A stretch of DNA of 64,000 bases from Rhodophyticola porphyridii (GTDB taxonomy: Bacteria > Pseudomonadota > Alphaproteobacteria > Rhodobacterales > Rhodobacteraceae): contig NZ_RCNT01000007.1 of NCBI RefSeq assembly GCF_003688285.1, positions 62,001 to 126,000 of the forward strand, given 5' to 3'. Numbering within the stretch: the stretch's first letter is position 1; every line of letters starts with the position of its first letter. Below, one piece after another: positions 49,176 to 56,532 of this stretch. A program made the position numbers and the translations under genes. Below the pieces are notes generated by a model that saw only the letters and a list, made by a program, of their open reading frames with translations, was not told where the DNA came from and searched no databases.

Positions 49176-49697
49176 CTATCCCGTAGCGACCCAACCGGGC
49201 ATGGCGAAGACGACTTTCGTAATCAGCCGGTTGAACTCCGCCGCTTCTTGCGGGTCGAGCGGGGCCAGCATCTCGGCCTGTCTCTCGTGGAAAAGCGGCA
49301 GCACCTCGGCCAGCAGCGCGCGTCCCTTGACGGTCAGCGTCAGTGGCTTGGCGCGTTTGTCGGCGGTATCAGTGTCGCGCCCGATGAGACCCTTTTCCTC
49401 AAGCTCGGTCACAGCCCGACTGATCGAGTTCTTGGGCAGCCCCGTCACAAGACAGATGTCGCGCGCCACCAGCCCGTCTTGATGGCAGAGACTGAACAGG
49501 ATCACGAAGCCCGGGCGCGACAGCCCGAACCGGTCCTGAAGCTCGGCATAGATCGGGCCGGTAAAGAAGTTCGCCAGAAAGCTCACCCGCCAGATGGGCG
49601 ACAGATCGGTGTCCATAAGCATCGTCAGCGACAGCCGGCCGAACCGGTCAGCCATCGCCCGCGCCGCATCGAAGCCTGAGTCGTTGCCCTTGGTCAT
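49176..49697 (-). CDS. MarR-family transcriptional regulator
   Basis: A 173-residue winged-helix regulator with the MarR core at about 60-140 (GLPKNSISRAVTELEEKGLIGRD and DKRAKPLTLTVKGRALL). It is divergent from a TRAP transporter operon and lies on the far side of a set of GGAAC/GTTCC half-sites, so it probably represses both itself and the transporter until its ligand, perhaps the transported acid, is present. The ligand cannot be predicted from sequence. Confidence 0.9.
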   Translation of the reverse strand: MTKGNDSGFDAARAMADRFGRLSLTMLMDTDLSPIWRVSFLANFFTGPIYAELQDRFGLSRPGFVILFSLCHQDGLVARDICLVTGLPKNSISRAVTELEEKGLIGRDTDTADKRAKPLTLTVKGRALLAEVLPLFHERQAEMLAPLDPQEAAEFNRLITKVVFAMPGWVATG

Positions 49698-49727
49698 GCC
49701 GCACCCTAGCCCAACCCGGTCCCATTT

Positions 49728-49756
49728 GGAACTTTACAAAAGGTTCCATACGGAAC
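49728..49756. promoter_or_regulatory. Putative MarR operator
   Basis: Three half-sites lie between the divergent MarR and TRAP genes: GGAAC at 49728-49732, GTTCC at 49743-49747 and GGAAC at 49752-49756. The last two make a perfect GTTCC-ATAC-GGAAC palindrome; the first two make a wider inverted pair. They lie 31-59 bases upstream of the MarR start. Confidence 0.6.
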
Positions 49757-49816
49757 TATAAAATCATTTACAAGCGTTTGAGTCGTATTGTCTCCAACGC
49801 CGAGGGGAGGAAAGAG

Positions 49817-50797
49817 ATGACCAAGATGACCGCACTGGCCAGCGCGATTGCGCTTGGCCTTTCCGCAACAGCATCGTTGGCGCAGGAGTTGCGCGCCGTG
49901 GGTGCATTTCCGGAGAATTTCGTGTTCACCCGCGAAGTGGCGCAACCCTTCGCCGATCTGGTCGCCGAGGAATCGGGCGGCAGCGTGACGATCTCCTTCA
50001 CCGGGCCCGATGCGGTGCCACCGCTGGAACAGTTCGAACCGACACAGGCCGGCGTGTTCGACCTGCTCTTCACGCATCCGGCCTATCACGCCGGCACTAC
50101 CTCGGTCGGGCTGGCGGTCGACGCGATCGGCGCCGATCCGGCCGCGCGGCGCGCGGCGGGGATCATCGATTTCATCGATGCGCACTATCAGGCATTGCAT
50201 GGGATGAAACTGCTCTCGGCCCCTCCCACCGGGTCGGTTGGCTTCCGCTATTACCTCCGCGAACCGATTTTCGGAACACCGCCATTCGACGGCCGCAACA
50301 TCCGTGGGACGGTCTCCTATCATCCGATGATCGAAGCCCTTGGCGGGGCGGGCGTGGTTATGGGCGGTGGCGAGGTCTACTCGGCCCTTCAGACCGGCAC
50401 CATCGACGGCGCAGCCTGGGGCCTGACCGGCGCGTTGGATTTCAACTGGCACGAGGTCGCGGGCTACATGACCGAACCCGGTTTCGGACAGGTGGGACTG
50501 ATGATGTTCATGAACCTGGACGCCTGGAACGGACTCGATGCCGAGGCGCAGGCCGCCATCGAACGTGCCGCGATCCGGTTGGAGACCGACAGCGTTGCAC
50601 GCTTCGACCTGCTGGCGGCCGACGAACGCGCGGCCCTTCTGGAACTTGGCATGCAGGTAACCGACTTCGCACCCGAGGACGCCGCTCAATTGGATGCGCT
50701 CTGGGCTTCGGGTGTGTGGGCCGTTGCCGAAGGCGCCTCGCCCGAGGCTATTGCGGAGTTGAGATCGCTGGCCCAAGCCGCCAATCTGTCCGACTGA
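49817..50797 (+). CDS. TRAP transporter substrate-binding protein
   Basis: A 326-residue periplasmic DctP-type receptor. The signal peptide is cleaved after SLAQ near residue 22. DAVPPLEQFEPTQAGVFDLLFTHP and the GEVYSALQTGTIDGAAWG segment (about 195-212) are typical of TRAP receptors, which bind carboxylates through an Arg. The ATG at 49817 has GAGGGGAGG upstream; the frame to 49778 would read through the operator. The substrate is likely an organic acid or ester that the downstream hydrolase processes. Confidence 0.92.
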   Translation: MTKMTALASAIALGLSATASLAQELRAVGAFPENFVFTREVAQPFADLVAEESGGSVTISFTGPDAVPPLEQFEPTQAGVFDLLFTHPAYHAGTTSVGLAVDAIGADPAARRAAGIIDFIDAHYQALHGMKLLSAPPTGSVGFRYYLREPIFGTPPFDGRNIRGTVSYHPMIEALGGAGVVMGGGEVYSALQTGTIDGAAWGLTGALDFNWHEVAGYMTEPGFGQVGLMMFMNLDAWNGLDAEAQAAIERAAIRLETDSVARFDLLAADERAALLELGMQVTDFAPEDAAQLDALWASGVWAVAEGASPEAIAELRSLAQAANLSD

Positions 50798-50798
50798 C

Positions 50799-51275
50799 AT
50801 GCGCCGCCTCGGCGACCTGCATGACGCGACTTCTCGCTGGTTGTTCGCTCTGGCGGGGGGCGCTCTGGTGGCGGCGGTCTCTCTCTATGTCTTCGAGGTC
50901 ATCATGCGCTACGGGCTGGGCGCGCCGACGACGTGGTCGGGCGAGGCGGTGCAGTATGCGCTGGCCGCCATGATATTCTGCGCCCTGCCCGACATCACGC
51001 GCCGCAATGCCCATGTGGCCATCGACATCATCCCCGATGCGCTGCCCGTCGGCCCGGCAATCTGGCTTGGCCGTTTCAATGCAATGCTCGGCGCGGTGGC
51101 CTGCGGAGTGACCGGCTGGATCGTTGCGGGCGAAGCAATCAGGCAGTTCGAGCGCGGCCTGATGACAAATGCTGCCAACCCGATCCCGCGCTGGTGGATC
51201 ACCACCGTGATCGCCGTGGGCTTCGCCTCGGCTGCGGCGCATTTCCTGCGCCAGATCGCCGGGCGCCGGCAATGA
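50799..51275 (+). CDS. TRAP transporter small permease
   Basis: A 158-residue DctQ-type protein with four helices. YVFEVIMRYGLGAPTTWSGEAVQY (about 27-50) is the typical first-loop region, and RRNAHVAIDIIPDALP follows helix 2. It starts one base after the receptor stop and overlaps the large permease start by 4 bases. It supports the large subunit in sodium-driven uptake. Confidence 0.92.
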   Translation: MRRLGDLHDATSRWLFALAGGALVAAVSLYVFEVIMRYGLGAPTTWSGEAVQYALAAMIFCALPDITRRNAHVAIDIIPDALPVGPAIWLGRFNAMLGAVACGVTGWIVAGEAIRQFERGLMTNAANPIPRWWITTVIAVGFASAAAHFLRQIAGRRQ

Positions 51276-52561
51276 GCTGGGCCGCCCTCCTGATCCTCGC
51301 CATCGGGCTTTTGCTGGTGATTCTCTTTTCCGGCGCGCGGATCTTCGTGGGCTTTCTTCTGCTCAACATCCTGGGCGTTCTCGTGCTGATCGGGCCGAGG
51401 GGCTTCGGCATGTTCTCCAACTCGATCTTCGAAACCGCCACCTCCTCAACGCTGGTGACCGTGGCGCTTTTCGTGCTGATGGGAGAGATCCTGTTCCGCT
51501 CCGGTACAGTGGATGTGCTGTTTTCAAGCATAGACAGGCTGATCGGGCGGCTTCGCGGCCGGCTTTATGTCGTTACCATCGCGCTATCGACCGTCTTTGG
51601 TGCGCTTTCGGGATCGGCGGTAGCCGTGGCGGCGATGCTTGGCCGGTCGGTCCTGCCGCTGATGGCCGCGCGCGGCTATGCGTCCCGTACCTCCGCGACG
51701 ACGATCCTGGCAGGCGCAAGCCTTGCGCCGATCATTCCGCCAAGCCTTCTGGCCATCATTGTCGGCTCGCTTGCGGATGCGTCAATCGCCGGGCTTCTGG
51801 TCGCCGGCATCATCCCCGGGCTGCTCTTTGCCACGCTGACCCTTGCCTGGGTCTATCTCCGCGGCGGCCCGATGCCGGAGGCGGACATCACGCAGGCGGA
51901 AACGCCGGTCTGGCGCGCGGTTCTCGCCATGGCGCCGTTCCTCATCGTCGTCTTCTCGGTGATGGGGCTGATCCTGCTCGGGGTCGCCTCGCCATCGGAA
52001 TCCGCGGCAACCGGTGTGGTGGGTGCCATGGTGGTGGCCGCGATCTTCGGACGGCTCGACTGGATCATGCTGCGCGAGGCTGTGGCAAGTGCCGTCACGA
52101 TCTCGGTCGTCATCCTGATCATTGTCGCCTCGGCCAAGCTGTTCAGTCAATTGCTGTCTTTCACAGGCGCAACCAGAGGCCTTGTCACGCTCATCGCCGA
52201 GCTGGGATGGAGCCCTGCGATGACGTTCCTTCTGATGATGGCGATCCCGTTCCTGCTGTGCATGTTCATCGACCAGATCGCCTTCATGCTGCTGGCGATC
52301 CCGATCTACCAGCCGATCGTCGCGGCAATGGGGTTCGATCCGATCTGGTTCTGGACGATCTTCCTGATCAACCTGACAGTCGGCAGCCTGACGCCCCCTT
52401 TCGGCTACACGCTATTTGCCCTGAAAGGTGCGGCCGACGGGATGAGTACGGCACAGGTCTTCCGCGCAGCCTGGCCCGTGGTCGGCATCTTCCTGACCGG
52501 GTTGGCGATACTCTGGGCCGTCCCCGACCTCGTCACCGCGATCCCGAGGGCCCTGCAGTGA
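51272..52561 (+). CDS. TRAP transporter large permease
   Basis: A 429-residue DctM-type channel with about twelve helices. GSAVAVAAMLGRSVLPLMAARGY near 107 and LAGASLAPIIPPSLLAIIVGS near 147 are the conserved repeat motifs, with LTVGSLTPPFGYTLFALKG near 370. It starts at the ATG overlapping the small permease stop; the longer frame from 50933 is out of frame with that gene. A GTG start of the hydrolase overlaps its stop. Confidence 0.93.
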   Translation: MSWAALLILAIGLLLVILFSGARIFVGFLLLNILGVLVLIGPRGFGMFSNSIFETATSSTLVTVALFVLMGEILFRSGTVDVLFSSIDRLIGRLRGRLYVVTIALSTVFGALSGSAVAVAAMLGRSVLPLMAARGYASRTSATTILAGASLAPIIPPSLLAIIVGSLADASIAGLLVAGIIPGLLFATLTLAWVYLRGGPMPEADITQAETPVWRAVLAMAPFLIVVFSVMGLILLGVASPSESAATGVVGAMVVAAIFGRLDWIMLREAVASAVTISVVILIIVASAKLFSQLLSFTGATRGLVTLIAELGWSPAMTFLLMMAIPFLLCMFIDQIAFMLLAIPIYQPIVAAMGFDPIWFWTIFLINLTVGSLTPPFGYTLFALKGAADGMSTAQVFRAAWPVVGIFLTGLAILWAVPDLVTAIPRALQ

Positions 52562-53514
52562 CCTGGCGCGACCACGACACCGCGGCGTCCCACTTTATCG
52601 CCTCGTCGGATGAGCCCGGTCTCAGACTGCACATCCGCGCCCATGGGGACGATCCGGCCCGTGCGCCCGTGCTGTTCGTTCATGGCGCGACCTATGCCAG
52701 CCGCCTTTACGACATCCCGCACCCGGGGGCGAGCTGGCTAAAGGCGACGGCGGAGGCGGGCTTTGCGGCCTACGCGCTCGATATCCGCGGCTATGGACTG
52801 TCGCATTCACCGGTGTTCGAGACGGCGGGGAAACCTTATGCGCGTGCATCCAAGGCGATCCGCGACATCGACGATGCCGTCGCCTGGATCTGCGCGCGCC
52901 ATGCGGTCGAGAGCACTCGCCTGATCGGCGGGTCCTGGGGCTCGATCACCACGGCCCTCTACACTTCGACAATCGGCGCCGCGCGGGTCGAACGTCTCGT
53001 CCTCTATGCGCCGATCTTTGCCGAGGTCAATGCGGGCTGGCTGACGATCCTTGCCGACCCGAACGACCCGGCCAGGGTGGACCCGCGCCACGGCGCCGCG
53101 CGGCTGGTGACCGAGGCCGCCACGCGCGAACGTTGGGATGCGGAGATGCCGGATGGGGCAAATTGGCGGGATGAAGCCGTCTTTCAGGCGCTGGTACAGG
53201 CGTCACTTGCCGATGATCCTCACTCCGCTCACCATAATCCGCCCGCCTTCCGTGCGCCCAATGGTACCTTTCTCGACCTGTGGGAGGCTTTCAACGGACG
53301 CCGGCTTTATGATCCGAAAGATGTGAACTGCCCCACCCTCCTGATCCGTGGCGGCGCCGATCCGACATCGACCCGGACCGATGCCCTCAGGCTCTTCGAC
53401 GGGCTCGGAAGCGCGGATAGGCAATATGTCGAAATCGCAAACGGCGCTCATTTCGCCAGCGCCGAAAAGCGCGCGCATCGTGTGTTCCGGGCAGTCAACG
53501 CGTTCCTCACATGA
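52558..53514 (+). CDS. Alpha/beta hydrolase
   Basis: A 318-residue alpha/beta-fold hydrolase. The oxyanion HGAT motif lies at 42-45, the nucleophile Ser126 in GGSWGS, an acid residue in RGGADP near 262 and the catalytic His in NGAHFAS near 296. The GTG start overlaps the TRAP permease stop by 4 bases (GTGA), so uptake and hydrolysis are translationally coupled. The substrate is likely an ester or lactone delivered by the TRAP system; its identity is not readable from sequence. Confidence 0.9.
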   Translation: MTWRDHDTAASHFIASSDEPGLRLHIRAHGDDPARAPVLFVHGATYASRLYDIPHPGASWLKATAEAGFAAYALDIRGYGLSHSPVFETAGKPYARASKAIRDIDDAVAWICARHAVESTRLIGGSWGSITTALYTSTIGAARVERLVLYAPIFAEVNAGWLTILADPNDPARVDPRHGAARLVTEAATRERWDAEMPDGANWRDEAVFQALVQASLADDPHSAHHNPPAFRAPNGTFLDLWEAFNGRRLYDPKDVNCPTLLIRGGADPTSTRTDALRLFDGLGSADRQYVEIANGAHFASAEKRAHRVFRAVNAFLT

Positions 53515-53669
53515 GCACCAGCCGCCTTGTCTGCTATAGCGCCGCAATGCTCACTTTGAGCCGCAGTGAACGATACTGCGGGCCGCATGAATGTCTGGAA
53601 ATGCGAACCCAAATCTATTGCCGCGCTATGCCCGATGCAGACCTCAGACAGGAATGTTCGATACAGCGA

Positions 53670-54215
53670 CTAGATTTCTTCTCGCACCGCCGACCCGCGA
53701 CCATTCGAGGCGATCAATAGGTCTTCGATAAACAGCGACGTCAGTTGCCCGCGACCCGATACTTTAGCCTTCGCGTAGACCTTAGTCATTTGCGCCCGCA
53801 CCGTCCCTTGAGCAGCCCCCCGCACCTGCGCGATGTCAGCGATATCAAGGCCTTTCAGTGTGAACATTGCAACCTCAGCCTCCGAAGGTGTCAAACGCCA
53901 ATCCTGAAAGCGCGCCTGGATCAGTTCGAACAGCGCCCCCGAGGCAATCGACATGGCTGTCTCTGCCTGCCGGATACGAATGAGTATCTGCCGCATCTGC
54001 AATGCGCCGAAGGCCGTCCCGATGACAAGCGCCGCCGCCACAATGGCCTCAAGCAAGGAATGCGGAGTCACGCCGCCCAACAGAAGGTCCTGACCAACAT
54101 CCGCGATAAAGAAAACCGCTGCCAGTGCCTGGACAGCCAGAACCACGGCAAGCGCACTCGCCCTGCGCTTGTCTGCTCTGATCCGTCGCGTCGTGGCTGT
54201 TTCATCCAAGGGCAT
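53670..54215 (-). CDS. Membrane-anchored LuxR-type regulator
   Basis: A 181-residue protein with two predicted transmembrane helices (about 20-39 and 54-73), a short helical linker (75-105) and a GerE-type helix-turn-helix at about 107-168 (LTPSEAEVAMFTLKGLDIADIA and TVRAQMTKVYAKA). It has no receiver or ligand domain, so sensing may occur in the membrane. It is the last gene of a minus-strand set with a cytochrome b561-type protein (5 bp upstream) and a PepSY protein, and may report the redox state of that pair. Confidence 0.85.
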   Translation of the reverse strand: MPLDETATTRRIRADKRRASALAVVLAVQALAAVFFIADVGQDLLLGGVTPHSLLEAIVAAALVIGTAFGALQMRQILIRIRQAETAMSIASGALFELIQARFQDWRLTPSEAEVAMFTLKGLDIADIAQVRGAAQGTVRAQMTKVYAKAKVSGRGQLTSLFIEDLLIASNGRGSAVREEI

Positions 54216-54220
54216 GCCTC

Positions 54221-54808
54221 TCAGGATTTATCTCCGAATATCATCGGGCGAACCAGATTGCGACGGGAAAAGCGGGACTCGAGCACGACCCCACCGACAT
54301 GCAGTACGGCCAGCAGGAGAAGGAGGTTGGCGGATACCTCGTGCATGTTTTCGATGACCTCCGTGCCCTCGTGATCCTCCTCCTCTTCATTGTCGTTGTG
54401 CTGGCTGTATGCGCTCTCATGCTCAGGAAAGGGCTCGCCGTCCAGCATCACGCCGGTGACCGAGACAAGCAGCAACATAGCCCAGAGTGCGTAGACCATG
54501 AGCGCCCCGAGTGGATTATGGGACGGGTATTCCCTGTGTTCGCCGCGTGTCAGGCCGGCGACATGGCGCGCCGCACCCGACAGGCTGATCGGGAAGGATG
54601 CGAAGCGGGCGTTGTCGGGGCCGATCAGACCCCAAAGAAGTCTGAGCGCCAGCAAGCCAAGTGCCGTGTAGCCGATCCAGACATGGGCCAGGGCATCCCC
54701 GTCGATCAGGAACCCATTGACGACGACGGCCAGTGCGATCGTCCAGTGTGTCAGGCGCACGAGCGGGTCCCAGACCCGCCCATCATCCCCTTGCGTCGGC
54801 TCGCCCAT
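54221..54808 (-). CDS. Cytochrome b561-type membrane protein
   Basis: A 195-residue four-helix diheme cytochrome b. Candidate heme ligands are H21 (RLTHWT), H42 (ALAHVW), H156 (NMHEV) and H170 (VLHVGG). A His- and Glu-rich loop at about 129-153 (HNDNEEEEDHEG) may bind metal. It would pass electrons between a quinone and a soluble partner. The PepSY gene upstream is 2 bases away and the LuxR-type regulator follows by 5 bases, so this is one operon. Confidence 0.9.
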   Translation of the reverse strand: MGEPTQGDDGRVWDPLVRLTHWTIALAVVVNGFLIDGDALAHVWIGYTALGLLALRLLWGLIGPDNARFASFPISLSGAARHVAGLTRGEHREYPSHNPLGALMVYALWAMLLLVSVTGVMLDGEPFPEHESAYSQHNDNEEEEDHEGTEVIENMHEVSANLLLLLAVLHVGGVVLESRFSRRNLVRPMIFGDKS

Positions 54809-54810
54809 GA

Positions 54811-55269
54811 TCAGTCCTCGGCCTCGATACGCAGGATGTCGCCCGTCCGTGGATCGATGTTTAGTTCCCAGCGGCGCCCGTCCTTCATTGCATAGACCTC
54901 GATCTCGCCGTTTTCGCGTTCGAAGCCGACCACCTCATAGCCCAGGCCTTGCAGTGCGGCACGGATCTGGTCGTCGCTGATCCCGGGCAGGGAGGATGGC
55001 CCGCGCCGGGCCGTCGTTTCGAGGCGGGTCACTTCGCCCGAGGTCGCATCTACGTAAAGCTCGTAGCGGGTGTCATCCCTGACGGCATAGAGCTCGATCC
55101 GGTTGCCCTCTCGCTCGTATCTCGTGAGCACATATCCATCTTCGGACAGCGCCGCCGAGATGTCTTCGATGCTGGTGCCCAGATTGGCGCCAAGCGAGGG
55201 TTCGACCGCGAAAGCCGCTCCAGTCAACAGGACCGAAAGTGTTGCGGGCAAAAGGACATGACGTTTCAT
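54811..55269 (-). CDS. PepSY-domain exported protein
   Basis: A 152-residue protein with a signal peptide (cleavage after AFAV near residue 22) and two PepSY repeats, about 30-80 and 97-150, each with a GYVLTRYEREGNRIELYAV-like start and a DxRTGD ending (DPRTGDILRIE). PepSY domains often sit in or beside ferric reductases and protease inhibitors. AAGGAG lies 6 bases before the ATG at 55269; the longer frame to 55497 lacks support. It leads the cytochrome b operon and may modulate that cytochrome. Confidence 0.9.
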   Translation of the reverse strand: MKRHVLLPATLSVLLTGAAFAVEPSLGANLGTSIEDISAALSEDGYVLTRYEREGNRIELYAVRDDTRYELYVDATSGEVTRLETTARRGPSSLPGISDDQIRAALQGLGYEVVGFERENGEIEVYAMKDGRRWELNIDPRTGDILRIEAED

Positions 55270-55596
55270 GGGTATCTCCTTGGGTTGTGGTTCGGCACCG
55301 GAATGGTCGCCTTCCACAGGAACTTGGCCCTGCACCGACGTCGCCCCTATTGGAGGGCTGCTTATGAGCCATGAAACAAGCGCAGGCTTACGGGGACCGT
55401 TGGGCATGGAAAGCCGAGTTTGGTGCAGCCACAGTGAAAGCTCACTTCGTCCCGCACACCCGTCATCTGAGTCCGGTTCAGCCTTGCTGCGGCGCATTCG
55501 AGGTCGGCTTGGAGCCCAGAGTGCTGTTTTTCTGTGCTGCGGCGAATGTCAGCTTGTGCCTTATCGCAAATGCGTAGGATCATGTGAGGAGAGATT
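55270..55596. other. Intergenic region with a dispersed repeat
   Basis: About 330 bp with no supported gene. Its right half holds repeat copy A (55424-55552). A strong GAGGAGAG ribosome-binding site for the next gene ends it. The left part probably holds the promoter of the PepSY operon, but no clear -35/-10 pair was seen. Confidence 0.5.
55424..55552. repeat. Dispersed intergenic repeat, copy A
   Basis: Shares ordered motifs with the sequence at 63190-63340: GCAGC, GTCCCGCACACC, GCTTSGAGCCCA, TTCTG and GCGGCGAATGTC in the same order and similar spacing. It is non-coding. Alignment was by eye, so the ends are approximate. Confidence 0.5.
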
Positions 55597-56046
55597 ATGT
55601 TTTATGACGACGTAGAGCCCGATTGGACAGACGGGAAAATTAGTTGCCGAACAATAGACAACAATAAGGTCGTTACGACCAATGCTGGATCACTATTTGC
55701 AGCTGAGCTCGAAGTTCGGTGGGGCGAGCATAATGGAACTCGTTGGCTCTATGCCTGTGATGATATGTTTGCCACAGGCACCGCATACACGCGCCTCGAC
55801 ATTCCTGAACCTGATTATCGCCATCGCTTCAGGCTACGTAGCCTGCGCCTGACAGCCGCCGATAGCGCGATCACGCTTGTCGGAACCTTCAGCTTGCTCC
55901 GTGCTGCTGGAGCTGACCGTATCGCTGATGCCTTGGGTTTGTTCAACCTCCTCACAACGCAGTTCGAATACAGCCCGCGAGCTGTTGAATTTGGACTGTC
56001 GCGGCTAGATGGCTTTGCGGGCTGCAAATATCGAATACTTCAATGA
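55597..56046 (+). CDS. Orphan hypothetical protein
   Basis: A 149-residue soluble protein that I do not recognise. A strong GAGGAGAG lies just before the ATG, favouring real expression. The sequence is mixed alpha/beta with a basic-aromatic stretch (YRHRFRLRSLRLTAADSAITLVG) and no signal peptide or membrane segment. GC content is lower than in the neighbours, suggesting later acquisition. It stands alone between two repeat copies, at the edge of the accessory region. Confidence 0.7.
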   Translation: MFYDDVEPDWTDGKISCRTIDNNKVVTTNAGSLFAAELEVRWGEHNGTRWLYACDDMFATGTAYTRLDIPEPDYRHRFRLRSLRLTAADSAITLVGTFSLLRAAGADRIADALGLFNLLTTQFEYSPRAVEFGLSRLDGFAGCKYRILQ

Positions 56047-56532
56047 CTTGACTAGATAGTTTTCGCCGTAGCCGACATCCGCACAACCGCAGCGAAATGA
56101 TGCTTTGTCCCGCGGACTGTGAGTTCGATCTCGCCCAGAGTTTGCGCTTGCAGCGAATGACCGCAAAGCGGGCTGCTACCGCAGGATCTCAAAGCTAGGT
56201 CGAAGGTCCTCAAAGGGCCAGGAACCCTCGGGGCGCCTGTGTTGGCGGTCTCTCGCAGATGCCGAACCGGTCGGGCTCGTGCGCTTGACATATCGGCGGT
56301 CTGATCGATACTTGTTGTAACGCTTTATGAGAAGCGTCTGATCAGGAGGGCGAGCATGATAATCGACTTTTACGCTGCCCCCTTCGGTCGACCACGTTTT
56401 TGGTTCGGCATTAGTTGACGCACTGGGCGATCACCACCCCTCACCGTCACCTCTTCATCGCATAGCCGCTCCCAAGCCCGGCTTCGTCTCATCCCACTAG
56501 CAGGGCGCAGACACCCGTCTGCGATTGCGTTC
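56047..56532. other. Intergenic region with repeat copy B
   Basis: About 490 bp with no supported gene. Repeat copy B occupies 56082-56162. A minus-strand frame ending MPNQKRGRPKGAA (stop near 56370) looks like a basic C-terminus but has no domain and runs under the ABC gene start; I do not call it. Promoter elements for the exporter were not identified. Confidence 0.5.
56082..56162. repeat. Dispersed intergenic repeat, copy B
   Basis: Contains GCAGCGAAATGATGCTTTGT followed by CCCGC, CTCGCCCAGAG and GCGCTTGCAGCGAATG, a shorter and more degenerate relative of copies A and C. Ends are approximate. Confidence 0.4.
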
